Shown here: in pieces, positions 45,320-57,759 of the stretch
Layout: each line of letters opens with the position of its first letter
Numbering within the stretch: position 1 is the stretch's first letter
Assembly: GCA_022695795.1 (NCBI GenBank)
Contig: MU404123.1
Location: forward strand, 1 to 64,000
Reading direction: 5' to 3'
Source of the DNA: Biscogniauxia marginata
Taxonomy: Eukaryota > Ascomycota > Sordariomycetes > Xylariales > Xylariaceae
Length of the DNA: 64,000 nt
Program-made: the position numbers and the translations under genes
Notes under the pieces: generated by a model
Databases searched by the model: none
What the model saw: the letters and a program-made list of their open reading frames with translations, nothing else
Told to the model about the DNA's origin: nothing

Positions 45320-48300
45320 TTAATACTGTCTCCCATCCCGCATCCGTGAAAGCTCGTAAGCGATCTCCCATTCTCGACGTAACTGGTCGGACGGGCTAGG
45401 CGTTTTATCCTCGGAGAGCTTTGCTTCCCTAAGTGGCCTCTGATAATTCATTTGGTACTGTAATCTGACTAGCGGGTCGCTATAGAGCATCGGGTGAGTG
45501 GCTTGGCGCGTTGCGTAGGTATACTGCCGTGGGTTTGGGCGAATCTCAACTAGGGGGCTTTGAGGAGAGACAATCGGGTTCGGCTCCATTGGCTCGATCA
45601 TTGCTGGCGGCGAGTGTTCCCAATTTGAATGTAAGGGTGGTAGAATCGGGCCGCGAGGAAGGTCCGTAGAATTTCCAACAGGAAGGGGGAATTCTTTACG
45701 AGAGCCGCGACAATTACGGAGGTCATTAGGGGTGGGCAATAGGAGGCTGGGTCGCGACCGTGATATCGGTGGTGGAACTAGAATTCCAACTTCTATGCCG
45801 TCAACAATTTTTCGCTTTCGTCGGCGTGGATTGGTCTTGACAGCAGCAACAATAGAGTCCTTGTCGTGCTCCAAAGACATCAGCAGTGGTCCTTGGGGAG
45901 CTGGTGACTGGTTGAGACTGGCTAATCGAGCCGGCGTTGGGGGCTTTCCTGCTCGCGCCAGCCCTTTAGCTGCCTTTGCATACTGATTCTTCCCATCATA
46001 CTTGGCTAGAAACTTGGCCTTGGTAGCCGGCTTCGGCCTAAACTCAGGAGACGAAGCGGTGGAAGTAATCTTCGCCGCCGTTACTGTTACCCTTTCCGTT
46101 ATTGCTGCCGCTGCGAGGGCCGCCGGGGCCGATTTCCTTGGGGGTTTTATTCTGGGTTTTGGTCGAGGCTCCGGCTCAAGCTTCGCACGCGACTCGATAC
46201 CAACGGTAGGCGACAACGTAGGAACCGGTGCTGGAGGTGTATGACCAAGATTGTCAAAAGGACGATTGCCAATCTTAGCAAGAGTCTGAAATATCTCCCA
46301 CACGACATACGCGCCGCATTGGTAATCATTCCTCATTGCGGAGGGGTTTTTGGGCGGAGGTCGGATTTTGCTGACCTCGATGGTGTGCCGCCTTCTCTCC
46401 TCTACTTTATCCCGCTTCTTCTCGTTGATGCTTTCGCGCTTCTTCATGGTCTCCTTCTTCCTTTCGGCTAAAACCTCGCGTTTCTGCTTCTCGAGTTCTA
46501 TCAGCTCCTCTGGGGATAGCCATAGCTGTGGTCTACGGTCCTTTAGGTCCTCGACCCAGGCATCACAGTCCCATTCGATCCAATAATCTATCACATCTCC
46601 CCAGACGCTTTCGGACAGCTTCGTAAAATTGATGAAGACGACGCTACCGCCCTTGTTGTGCACTGCTTTAGCAAATTCTTTGACCATGACCTTTAATCCA
46701 TGAACTCTGAGACTCGTGCCAAGTACAAGTAGTAAGTCTGGGCCAGCTGAGAGGTCATGCTGAACGATTGGGGATATCAGATCGGACTGTGGGTGTTCCT
46801 CCCCGTACAGAACGATATCAGGACGAAGTTTACCCACACCCAAGGCTCTTTTGCCCTTTTCTTGGCGGGCGGCGGTTGCTCCAGCACAATGAGGGCACTC
46901 GGGTTGTTCGCCCGACAAGGTACAGGATTCGCGACCACATTCATCCCAGTCACACAATTTCCCACATACGAAGCAGCGAAGAGCATGTAGAGATCCGTGA
47001 AGGAACACGCATTCTACACCCTTATCCTGCACTAGGCCCGGACGGGGTTTACTTCGTCCTGCATTATCATCGAGGTCTTGTAAAGCTTGTGCCGCAGTCG
47101 GACCACCAGGGTCCTCATCGTCTTTCGGGAATCCATCATTCGCCTTGCAATCCTTTTCCGATTCTGTTGCTGATTGCTTGGTAGGCCTTCTCCTCTTAGA
47201 GCCTGCCCCGTTCTTAAGGTCCGTCGACAGGCCGATTTTTTTTTCGATCTCGTCGATGTTTTGGGTATAAACTCGCGCCAGTTTCCCGACATCTCGCATC
47301 TGAGCGATAAAGCGATGTGTTGTAGTTGGCTCAACCTCTTTAACTCTCTGCCTTAATGATGTGGCAAACCGGTAGAAGACCGAAGTCTTCAATGGATCAG
47401 CCCATATGTTGCAATCAAAAAGATCACGTCCTTTCATGTTACGTAGGCCAGAGCTCTGGGAGGAAAAAAGGTCGAGAGACTGTTGTGTATACTCGGTGTC
47501 GGACACCTCAGAGCAGTCTGAGCTCCCCCGTGAGCTGCTCTCTGTTGACGTGTTTATATTCTCATATGGGTCAAAAAGAACAGGCGGCGGGGAGGAAAGC
47601 GGAGACGAACTGAATGTGCCGCCTGGTATGGCCTTGTTCGGGGTGTTCGACCTAGTCTGGGAACATCGAGAATGCGGCGCCGAGCACGCAACGGAATCCT
47701 CGGTTTGGGACGACTCGCCCGACAGTTGTTGGGCTGAGAAGGTAGAATCCTGGCTTGTAGATGATTGAGAGGAGCGTCCTGTCATGTGCCGAGGAAGTGA
47801 CGGGCGTAGTGCGGACACTCGTGATCGTGTGAGCCGTCGCGATGATCCCCCCTGAGCTTCGAATACATGCTGTGCCGAAGCGTCACCTTCTTCAACTGGT
47901 GAACGACAGCTTCCCACGTCTGTCGATGAATTGCCCAGGGATACGGCTGACCCTTCTCTATTCTCTCCAGCTCCCGAGGACTGCGTGTTTACAATAGGCC
48001 CATCCCCTCGTGGCGTGTTCTCGGCCGGCCGAGAGACCCTTCTCCGTTTAGCGGGGCGATCGCTGGCGCCAAAGTCGACGGCGATATGGTCGGACTCGTT
48101 CCTCGAATTAGCTTCTGCACGCTCGAATTGCTCCTGGATCAGCGAGTAGAGACCATTTTCAGATCGAAAATCCTAGGCGTGTAGTTAGTATGGGAGAAGG
48201 GGTTGATGTTGAGGCAGGCGAAGGCTCCTACTGGTATGCCGGAGTTGGTGCTTATGCCAGCACCGGTGATAAGAACCATCCTCCTCGCCTTCCAGAGGGC

Positions 48301-48357
48301 ATCGGCGACATGTTGGAGGAGGCTGGAGTCTGTCGGAGTGACCTGGACGGTAGGCAT
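45320..48357 (-). CDS. SIR2-family NAD-dependent protein deacetylase (HST3/HST4-like sirtuin)
   Basis: Two exons, 48357-48232 and 48172-45320, with a 59-nt phase-0 intron that splits GAGISTNSGIP from DFRSENGLYSLI; 992 aa. Sirtuins remove acetyl groups from histones and other proteins using NAD+. Motifs: VLITGAGISTNSG (residues 29-40), DFRSENG, a catalytic-core VYTQNIDEIE (about residue 345), then HGSLHALRC with a zinc site CFVC...CPHC. LRPDIVLYGEEHP and LVLGTSLRVHGLK follow. A Ser-rich insertion of roughly 250 residues separates DFR from TQNID, much more than in small sirtuins. The C-terminal about 400 residues are Pro/Lys-rich, with a basic helical run near KKETMKKRESINEKKRDK. Related Aspergillus HstD is linked to secondary-metabolism control. 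Nuclear location is inferred. Confidence 0.92.
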
Positions 48358-49283
48358 GTCGACTCGAGTCTAGCAGGCCGAAGTGGCTTGTTGTCCGAGA
48401 GTGGGATGGAGGGGGCGTGGGACGGGGTCGAAAATAGGAAGATCAAAGACCGGCAGTGTTCATGGTGTCGAAGGTTGGTAAGTCGATGTTGTTCGAGGTC
48501 CCACGCGTCCAGGCACGGAATTGGTCGTGATCTGAAGCCTCGATATGGTGGTTTTCTGTTCCCTCCCCTTTTTTTCTTCTTCCCCTTTCCCTTTTCTTTT
48601 CTTCGTCTCCTCGCGTCTTCCCTCGGTAGGCGTATACTCCCACCCGTCGCCGTTCGAGTCCGCGCCGCTGGCTTTCGACTTCAGGACGGCGGCATCGGAG
48701 GACGCGTCGGGTTCGAAAAGCGCACGCGGTGCATGTGCCGTAGCTCTGAATTACAACCAGGACTCGGGGCTCGGGGCTCGGGACTCGAAGCACAAGAGTA
48801 GGAACTTGCTGCTCTGGGCTCGGGACGGCGTGATGTGGTGACTTGTGGCGCGGATGGCAATTGGAACTGGAATTGGATGGTGTAGAAGGTCGGGTAGGTA
48901 AGGAATTAAATGGATCTCTTTTTCTTCGCTTTTCTACACTACATACACCAAAAGCTAAGGTACCTGCTGAAGAGAGGTAAACAGGCTCCACTGCCACACT
49001 CCGCACCACCGCGAAACGGCGCGTGGCAGTGGTTACATAAGCAGCGCACTCCACACGCAAGTACCTTAAATACCTAGGTACATCAGGTGCTCACTTGCGC
49101 ATACACGCATACACGCATACACGCATACATGTGTTTAGAGCCCGAGGTCGGGTACTTAGTTTGAATACGAAGGTACAGGTACAGATACATAGGTAGGTAG
49201 GCTACAGATTACAAGTCGGCTGTCTTATAAGAAACACAGGGACATTAACGATAGATCGAAGAACGATTCCCACCCCATCCTCC
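48358..49283. other. sirtuin promoter region with a short tandem repeat
   Basis: 926 bases between the sirtuin start and the 3' end of the next gene. ORFs on both strands (48190-48801 +, 48443-49060 -) overlap and look like composition artefacts. It contains a pyrimidine-rich patch at about 48550-48610 and the 8-bp tandem repeat at 49099-49130. Confidence 0.5.
49099..49130. repeat. 8-bp tandem repeat (4 copies of GCATACAC)
   Basis: Three perfect copies of GCATACAC and a fourth ending in T. Simple tandem repeat in a spacer, without evident function. Confidence 0.9.
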
Positions 49284-51854
49284 CTACCAACTGGTACGAT
49301 ACGCTGGTGTGTATCTTTGGTTGAAGGGAGCGTCGAAAGGTATCCACGGGCCGTTGCATATCACCTCGAGCGGCGGCCCGTCATAAATGGGTGTTTCGAA
49401 GGTCCAGGTATCAGCCCAACTTGCGGGATCTGTTTGCACTTTCTCGCGGTGATTTACTAGATAGCGGTATGTGTTGAGGATCTCTCGTAGCCATGGCTCC
49501 GGCAGTGGGTGCCCGCCCGCCTCGATGGCATTAACAACTACTACGACCATGTTCAAGTAGCCTGTGTGGTTCACCAGGTACATCAGAGTACCCGACAGGT
49601 AATTGCGCAGCTCACTAGGAGCAAAGCTCTTCGAGTCACTTCGTTCGTACTCTATCGCGAAGCTCAAGAGGCTCTCTGGCCGGCGGTTGGCCTCTCTACA
49701 GGGCAGATACTGCACCCACTGTCTTTGGCCCGGCACCTCCGTCACGGTGTGCCGAATGGGCATTGCTGCGAGCATCAACAGACCTATGACATGGTACAAC
49801 CATAAGGACCCAGATTGCGGGTTTTGGCCCCCTGGTAGACTATTAATGTCGCCTATGGGTAGAGAGTTAAGCAAGCCTCGTGCCCACATCGAGCACGCGC
49901 TCTCGTCCTTCTCTCGGAACGCCCTTTTAAAATTCTCTATAGCCATGCGTGCTCTGGTCGTAGCCCAAGGAGTTGTCCTCCATAGAGCACGCTCGTTTTC
50001 GAAATCGTTGTCCGGCCGCGTCCGCTTCCACTCATTATTTCTCTCTTCCCATTGCATTCGTGTGAGTTCGTACATGTCGGCATCGACCGTTGTGTCGAGG
50101 GTTAATTCGGGTACATTAATGTATGCCCCGCCATTGTCAGCGAACACGAACATGCGAGGTGGTGACATGTTTCTTGGCCCTTCACCAGCCCAGAATCTGG
50201 CTGTTTGCAGTTGATACATCCAAGCTGGGGGCAGTACGAAGGCCGGCTCTCCCGGAGGAATCAGGTCGAGTCCTACCGCGGGATCTATGTATTGGCGGTG
50301 CATCTGATAGCGGTACACTCTAGGTTGGCTTATCCACTGTTCAGCTGAAACAACCATCGAAATGTAATGGTCGTCCAGAGCTGGCCTGACGAGCGTGGGG
50401 CGCGAGTTAACACGCCCCCCGAAAATAGCATTTTCCCAGGATTCGCCGGCCTCGGGTACGAGCTCGAAATCGATGAACTATCGATCGTTATTTGGAAATT
50501 CTCTTGTTCTTTTTGGTTTAGAGTGTAAAGGTTCCACTTACCGGCTCGTCTATGCCCAGTCTCTTCTGTTCGGCGTCGAGCTGGGCCGCGTCAGTCACAC
50601 AGGACCTCCCGTTCATTCTTGCGACCATGAGCACATGCTGCCTAAGGATTTAGCCATAAAAGAAGCGGTTCATCATAAGGCTAGCTACTGACCATCATTT
50701 CATGGCATAACTAAAGCCGAGGTCTATGGATCAGCCATGCTTTAGTAGTCTTCAGCATTGGATCGTGAACATACCGTGATTGCCATGTTATTATAATGAA
50801 CGCACATTTCTGCAATCGTAAGGTCTCCATCGCGGAGAGACTTCATCGGGCAGGTGTTCAGGGCGCAAAAGACCTTTCCGGAATGGTCTTGAATATTGGT
50901 CGTAACCCCCCAATACGGCATCTTCCTTTCAGGGGGCAACAAGCTCCAGCATACGATTTCACCGAGCTCTTCCAACCTGTTGCGGTAATCTGATAGCTCG
51001 AAGCTTTCTATTGGCGGTAATTGGAAGTTGAAATCCAAATATCTCTCCGAACGTAGTTGGTTTTCCATGTCGCGGGATAAAAGCACTCGTGCTCCATCGT
51101 AAGGGCCACTACCTGGCCCGTAGATCTCGTCCCATAGGCATATGGTTCCAAAGAGAAGTGTGTCAATCCTGCGTTCATTATCCTGTTAGCCGGTATTATT
51201 ATTTCTTCGGGGCCCCCATATTGACTCTTACCATTTGTTCTTGTCTTTTAAGAGCTGTAAAATGATCTCGTTAACTAATTGTAAAATAAACCTCAAGTGT
51301 CCCCATGTAAGATCGTTGTCTACTTGGCACGCTTGTAGATCGAGGTTGAGCTTGATTAGAGAGTCATCATCCCTGTCTGGCTGGTACCAGCGATCTTTTC
51401 GTAAGAATGATAACCATGTGTCCTCGTCCACCTGAAGTCTTTCGGAGTAGTAACGTTCTAAGAGACTTTCGAAATCACTTCCTCCCTGGCTCAATAGCAT
51501 ATTGTTACCACCCGGCATTGAATCCTCACCCTTGAGTGCCAAATCTGCCTGAAGTGCTGCTAGCTGCCAAGTCTTCAGACCATGAAGGTCCGCCTTTTGT
51601 ATTTCCTCGCTAAGGAAAAGTCTATCCAAATCTTCCCTGTTCCAACGTCCCAATGGCGTTTCTCCTGCTGGTATTGGATACGAACATTTTGGATGTAATC
51701 GGGGATATTCTGGAGCTAATCCGGAACCCGGCGGCACAGTATCAATAAACTTCGCGAGACCTGTTTGTCCAAAGCGAGTAGCCCAGGGAGTTTTTGGCCG
51801 CTCAACAGGCGGTACATATCTTCTTCCATATCTTCTTCGTGGGCGGTTATTCAT
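49284..51854 (-). CDS. protein of unknown function, four exons
   Basis: Exons 51854-51232, 51168-50775, 50637-50542 and 50477-49284 give 768 aa with all phases consistent (introns 63, 137 and 64 nt; GGCTAAC branch in the first). I do not recognise the family. The N terminus is Arg-rich and basic (MNNRPRRRYGRRYVPPVERP), followed by a mixed helical region with many Trp and Asp. No signal peptide, membrane segment, zinc cluster or catalytic motif stands out. Regular splicing, even codon character and a long last exon (398 codons) argue for a real, maintained gene. A second in-frame ATG lies eight codons upstream (51878). The joining of the small third exon (32 codons) depends on the acceptor CAG just before CATGTGCTC. 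Neighbours (sirtuin, SDR) give no functional hint. Confidence 0.75.
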
Positions 51855-53614
51855 AGCGCGAGACAGAATAATGACCAAAAATGAATGATAGAGAGGTAAG
51901 AATATCTAGGAAAGAATATCTATTGGGGCGTGAAACGTACTACATGAAATGTATTATGTATTAGTTAGTGTTGCCGGAAACGGAAATACGTTGTGTAGAA
52001 ATGGGCTCACAGAACGAACAGTTAGTTCTCACGATCCATTGTCTCTGGAAGCAGCGCTAATAAAAATTTGGACAAAAGGAATAACATTTACGATTAATAT
52101 CTAATTACCTAGAACAAGAAAGGCTAATAGAAAATCAAATGCACTACGAAGGAATTTATGATATACAATGAGAAACAGCTATGCTGTAGAACCATAACCA
52201 TGCTGGTATAAGATTTATAACTGATCGATATAATGGAAGTATGTGTCCTTGAACACTTCGTAAAATGTACCAAGGCAATAGAAATTTCCCTATACCTGGG
52301 CAACTTCTGCATTTAGTCTTGATAGAAAATGCTTTCTTTTTTGTTCTTTGTGCCTTTTGCCGCGTTGTTTCCGGAGAAGACCTGAGATGCGTAGCCGGCG
52401 GCGGTGAGCAAAAGTACTTTTTCAACCACACTTAGAGAATATTTCCCTATTAGTTCAAGTTTATAGCATCTTTGTGAGCCTCTCTCATGAGCATTATTTT
52501 AGCCTTTCTACCATGGCTACAGCTATGTTTTGATATACATTTCAAACCCGACGTCAAAGTGTTGGCTTGAATTGTTCTATGGCTAGCAGACCTCTAAACA
52601 ATATTTCGTAACTGGGAGGATATTTATATTTATATGATTTTTTTCCCTAAGGGCGACTGCCTTAAAGTCGACTGTCAGCCAAAATCAAGACCAAATCGAT
52701 AAATATATAACGACAGGTACGCTAGTTAGGTATTTTCTAGAAAGGAGACGTTGCTTCAAGTACCGCTTTCACCATAGGGCGAACCCCCCACCCCATTTAC
52801 CTGGCACAAGGAATTATAGATAGGTAGGTATAGCTGTCGCAAAAGCGACGCCGCTAATTGCGTTGTACAATTAGGGCTAATATTAGGTAGTCTGCGATAA
52901 TAGCCTTATCGTAACCTGTTTTGTCGAGTCAGCATAGATCACGTCTGAAGTGGGAGCGTATGGGATATGCGAGAGAAAGTGAATAGCTTGGTCGAGCTCA
53001 TGAGAGTGGATGGAAAGCTCCCCTTATTAGAGGGGAGCTGTGTACCTAACCACCTTGCCCAGAGCTGGTTACGTGATCTACCTATGGAGAGCCAACCTAC
53101 GCGACACATTTGTCATACGATTGATTGTAAGACAAAATTCAGATAAGGTAGTAGCGGGACAAGAACAGTTAATGGTGGTGATCTAGACGTGTAATTACAA
53201 GTGAAAACCAGAATCCTGTACCAAGGACACCCCTTAGACAGTGGAGTGCATTAGATATGCTCTATACGTGTTACTTAACTTTCTAAGGTCCCTACGGCCC
53301 ACACGAGGATAGTGTAAGGCAGTGCACCTAATCCTCCTGGTTAAAATCTTCCTCTATCTTGGCTCTATTGGTAAAACAGCCGCCTATTCCGTGCTAGATA
53401 GCAGAGTAGGTTCTAAGGGGACGAGTGTTATCAGCAAGATCTATTATATACTGTGATAAATCTTAAATCGGTTTAACACAAAGGAGGATGGGGTGGGCGC
53501 TTAGTACGTATATAAATGGCAAGCGTAGTTCGTATACACTCCTAGCCACCCTATCTAACAAGTAGTAATCGCACAAGATATCAATTTCCCGTCACCATCA
53601 ACAAAGTAAATTAC
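51855..53614. other. intergenic region
   Basis: 1.76 kb. AT-rich, with minor ORFs (52124-52431 -) lacking domains. No RNA gene or repeat recognised. Confidence 0.5.
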
Positions 53615-54803
53615 TCATTCAAGAATAAACCTCTCTTCTATCAAATCCTCGCTTAAGCTCCAGAGGCGTTCTGCTATATTCGAATCCATGGCGTAGTCAG
53701 CGCATGGGAAGAATTGGCAGTCGGCTAGGTATAGACCACGGCGTTCTAAATATTATATACATTAGTTGATATTCAAAACGGTTCACTCGTGACTCACCAT
53801 TCAATGCTGGGTCTAACGCAGCAACAAGAGTCGTTGACGCGCCTTCGTCGCTAGTTTTCCAATATTTCGAGGTTTTCGAAATCGCCTCCGCAACCTGCTC
53901 ATCGTGTTCTCGGCCGAGATGGCTAGTGACACCTATTAACATAAATATTATTAGCGGAACAAGGTTTCACATAATTCAGTAGACTAATTATGATTATTAC
54001 CACCGGGGTGAACTGCATAGGACATGATATTTGTTGATTTGGCGTGTTCTTGAAGAGATAGTGTGAATAAAATGTTCGCAGTCTTGCTTTGCGCGTATGC
54101 GATAGTAGACAAATAACCGTCTTCTTGGGCCTTAGCAAATGCTGGAGGCATGGGTGAAAATGGTTGCTCATCTGGCGGTATCTCCTTTCCCTCTATATTG
54201 TAATCGTGGAACCGGATCGTGGATAATCTGTGACCGTGGCTTGAGATATTTATGATACGGGTTGCGCCGGCAGGAGACACAGTAGCCGCCGCTTTCAGCA
54301 ATGGAAATAGAAGTTTAGTAAACAAGAATGGCCCAATATGATTCGAGCCAAATTGCATCTCGATCCTCTCAGCAGTCCATTTTCGTAGGCGGTATGTTGC
54401 TCCAGCGTTATTGATGAGAATGTCTAACTTAGGTATCATGCTAGCCACCTCCGCGGCACCCTTACGGATTGAATCCTGAGATGCCAAGTCCATGACTACA
54501 GTTCGCACGTTGACACCGGGATATGACTTGCGTATCGCATCAGCTACATATTCGAGCTTTTCTTTTGTTCTCGACACGAGGATAAGGGCTTGTGGTCCTT
54601 GAGATGCAAAGGCTATGGCAGTGCCTTCGCCAACACCCTCCGGTGCAACTCCGGTGACAACAACTAAACACTATCGTTAGAGCAAAGAATAGAATCTATT
54701 AATTCTTTTGACAATTACCATTTCTCCCCTCAAGATTCTGAGTATAGGTTCTAGCTACCTCTAGTGCTGAGGTCCTTTCGCCCCAGTTTGGATTGGAAGT
54801 CAT
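53615..54803 (-). CDS. short-chain dehydrogenase/reductase (retinol dehydrogenase-like)
   Basis: Four exons: 54803-54719, 54663-54001, 53932-53798 and 53745-53615; 337 aa. Introns are 55, 68 and 52 nt, all phase 1. It is an NAD(P)-dependent oxidoreductase of the classical SDR superfamily. The first intron lies just before the nucleotide-binding turn VVVTGVAPEGVGEG (TGxxxGxG in a slightly unusual spelling). It also has LILVSRTKEKL (beta-2 with Arg, suggesting NADPH), MDLASQDSIRKG, ILINNAGA, IINISSHGHRL with the active-site serine, and YAQSKTANILF (YxxxK). AVHPGGVTSHLG follows, and a tail ADYAMDSNIAERLWSLSEDL typical of fungal retinol-dehydrogenase-like SDRs. The substrate is unknown. Divergently placed about 1.35 kb from an FAD monooxygenase, with which it could cooperate. 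Confidence 0.9.
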
Positions 54804-56154
54804 TTCTGACAGTTTAGATTTTCCAATATTATCGAGATATAGAGAAATGTCTAGTCCAAACACTAGACTCTCATAATTGGGTGATTCAGAGCACCAATAG
54901 ACGAAGAGGTAGCGTGGGAACAAAGCTTTTCGCCTAGGTACTTAGATTACGCTGAGCCCCTATTAGACACGTGAGATGAACCGAAGGAAGATAGGCCACA
55001 CTGTTGTGATAGGGCCACACATCTGCCTTGTTGTTCATGAACAAGGAGGACGTTCTCAGCTCAGGCATACTTTATATGCAGCCCGAGACGGGAAGCATTT
55101 AGCTTTAATGGGCTATATGGGGTATTTATCTCCTTCGAAGACAGTCCGGGCAGGACCTCATGCGGCAATGATTACCGGGGTATGCTAGAGCTAAGTTCCC
55201 ATTGACTTAGGACTTCAACCCCAACTCTGCTAATAGTGAAGGGAGTTACCCCAGGAAAACAAACCCCGCACCCGCATATGACTTAGCGATCGAGCAGCCT
55301 CCGTCATATTCAATTGTCAGTTGAATCCATTGCCCCTTTGGGTGTCGCTTATGTACACCATCCACTTGGCATGAAGACAGTGATTCTTACAGCTAGCACA
55401 TGATGAAGGTGCCTTGACCTCTTGTAAGCGACTAGCCACCGACGACGCACTAGCACACATAGACAAACCGACTGGTAACTGGTAATAGACATCGATCGTT
55501 CCTATGTAATTAGTGTAGAGTATATAATATAGATTTCATTAAAAACTTGAGTGCTGATTGAGGTTAACAAGCTATTATCGTAGTCGTTCTCTGTGGCCAA
55601 ATCTCAGCTGAGGCACCTTCACAAATCTTTCCTCGCCCTGAACTTTAAGATACTTTGGTTATATGTTCAATCCACCCCCGGGGCCTTACAGCCCAGGGTA
55701 TTCAGTGCTACGGTCTACCAGTAAGGGCTAACAGGGAGGATAAGATGATGATGGTAGATATCGGACCTGTAAGAAGTATAGACATATATTAAGGGCCCAT
55801 CTCGTGTTATGTAGATATATAGGAGTGGGTCGCTAGCGTGATTAATTATGCACCTATTATTGATAAATGTAGGTATGTATACATGGATCAACAAACAGTT
55901 CGAGTTTACCCCCTATTCGCAAGTGCCGTCATACATGCCTAAATACCCCTCGTGCATGGCGCGGGGTCAACGGGTGATTGAATGGGGCCCGGGATAGCCA
56001 AGGTACGTACTAGAGAACAACTCGGTGAAAGAGGTGCGATAAGCAGGCCTTTATATGGTCTTTAGGATGGAGTGAGTATATAGTCTCCCACATGGAATGG
56101 TGGCCAAGCCGGGACTACCACAGTGACGTCCTACTTCTCAATCTCGGTATCACG
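54804..56154. other. intergenic region between divergent SDR and monooxygenase
   Basis: 1.35 kb with no supported gene. A small ORF at 54976-55188 has no domain. It should carry both promoters. Confidence 0.5.
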
Positions 56155-57759
56155 ATGGCAACAGATGACAGTAACAACGGTGCGTCGGTCCGCCCCAAAA
56201 CAGGAATCAAAGTCATAGTGGTAGGCGCTGGTATGTAATCTGGACATGTGAGCATCGCCGGATCACCAAGGTTGCCCGTCTGATCATATCTTGTCTGTAG
56301 GATTTGGTGGTCTTGGGGCGGCAATAGAATGCCATCGTCAAGGCCACGATGTTGAGATATACGAGGCCTTCCCAGAGCTGAAGCAACTCGGCGACATAAT
56401 TTCCTTCGGGCCCAATGCTGGTCGTATTTTCTATCGTTGGTCCAATGGCGAAGTCGCGCGCCGTATGCGTCCCTTGAGCATCGACTTAAGGAAATATGGA
56501 TTCAATATTCATAAGTATGACACGGGGGAGATTGTGATAAACCAGAAGACCCCTGAGTACTCTGTGGAGGCGCCTAACTTCAATGGCCACCGAGGCGAGC
56601 TTCACGCAGTCGTTTTTGAGTATGTGAAAAACGACCTCGAGATACCCATTTATCTAGGGCACAAGATTCAAAATTATTTCGAGGATGCTAAGGGGTCGGG
56701 CATAGTGCTTGAGAGTGGTATTAGGGTGAGTTATTTGAAATCTAGGCTACTTCAATGACCTTTGACTGATGGCTTCGAAGGTTGTTGCAGATGTAGTCAT
56801 TGCCTCTGACGGAGTGCGATCAAAAGCTCGAAAGTCTGTTCTTGGTTATGAGGATAAGCCGAAGAGCAGTGGGTATGCCGTTTGGAGAGCGTGGTATGTT
56901 ATCCGGACATGCTTATGATTATTCCTACTATGATTCTTCTCTTGGACGCGAAAAGGCTGACCGGGAGGCAACAGGTTTCCAAACAAAGATATGATTGCCG
57001 ATCCATTAACAGCCCATTTCTGCAACAACGGAGACACATTCAACGGTTGGATTGGTCCCGATATGCACTTCTTATTCAGTACTATTAAAAATGGATCCGA
57101 TTGCTGCTGGGTCTTAACTCACCCAGACGAGCATGATATTGATGAATCATGGAGTTTCCCTGGAAAATTGTCGGAAGTCAAGGACGCTATCAAAGACTGG
57201 GATCCAATGTGCACCCGAAGTGAGTGAATCCTAGAGTCATTAGTTTCCCAAAGGAAACATCTACTCTCGAGACATACCTCATTGTTCCTGCCGCAAAGGG
57301 CAATTACTGACCTCTCTCGTCACAGTCGTTTCAAAGACTCCAGAAGATATGCTTGTCGACTGGAAACTGGTCTATCGCGACCCATTGCCCACGTGGGTTA
57401 GCCCTATGAGTAGAATACTGCTTTTAGGTGATTCGGCACATCCATTTCTCCCTACAAGTGCCCAGGGTGCGACCCAAGCCCTCGAGGATGGTGTAAGCAT
57501 TGCGATATGCCTGCGTCGCGGAGGCAGGGAGAATGTTCCACGTTCTGTAAGGGCACATGAGAAAATCCGATACGACCGCGTACGACAGATTCAGAAGACC
57601 GGTGAAACCACTCGAGACATGTGGCATAAGACAGACTGGGAAAAAGTCAAGGAGAAACCGGAAATAATCCAATTCCCTAGACAGGATTGGATTTTCGACT
57701 TTGACACAGAGAAAAACACTGAAGAAGTGTACGATGATGTTGTAGCAACATTGGTTTGA
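56155..57759 (+). CDS. FAD-dependent monooxygenase (salicylate hydroxylase-like)
   Basis: Five exons: 56155-56230, 56301-56725, 56781-56893, 56975-57219 and 57326-57759; 430 aa with consistent phases. This is a class A flavin hydroxylase, which uses NAD(P)H and O2 on aromatic or polyketide substrates. The dinucleotide fold VIVVGAG|FGGLGAA is split by the first intron. It is followed by HDVEIYEAFPEL with the ribose-binding Glu, then GHRGELHAVVF (the RxxL region). VVIASDGVRS is the DG motif, and GDSAHPFLPTSAQGATQALEDG is the GD motif that binds FAD. The C terminus, after the last amphipathic helix, ends at YDDVVATLV. Length is normal for salicylate-hydroxylase-type proteins. No membrane anchor is apparent. 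The intact P450 and SDR nearby suggest a tailoring set, but no backbone enzyme is present. Confidence 0.92.

Noticed and set aside
48190..49060. ORFs of about 200 codons on both strands upstream of the sirtuin
   Set aside because: Low-complexity Arg/Ser and Phe/Ser-rich translations overlapping the sirtuin first exon; no recognisable domain.
49603..50214. 203-codon ORF on the plus strand
   Set aside because: Antisense shadow of the last exon of the unknown four-exon gene.
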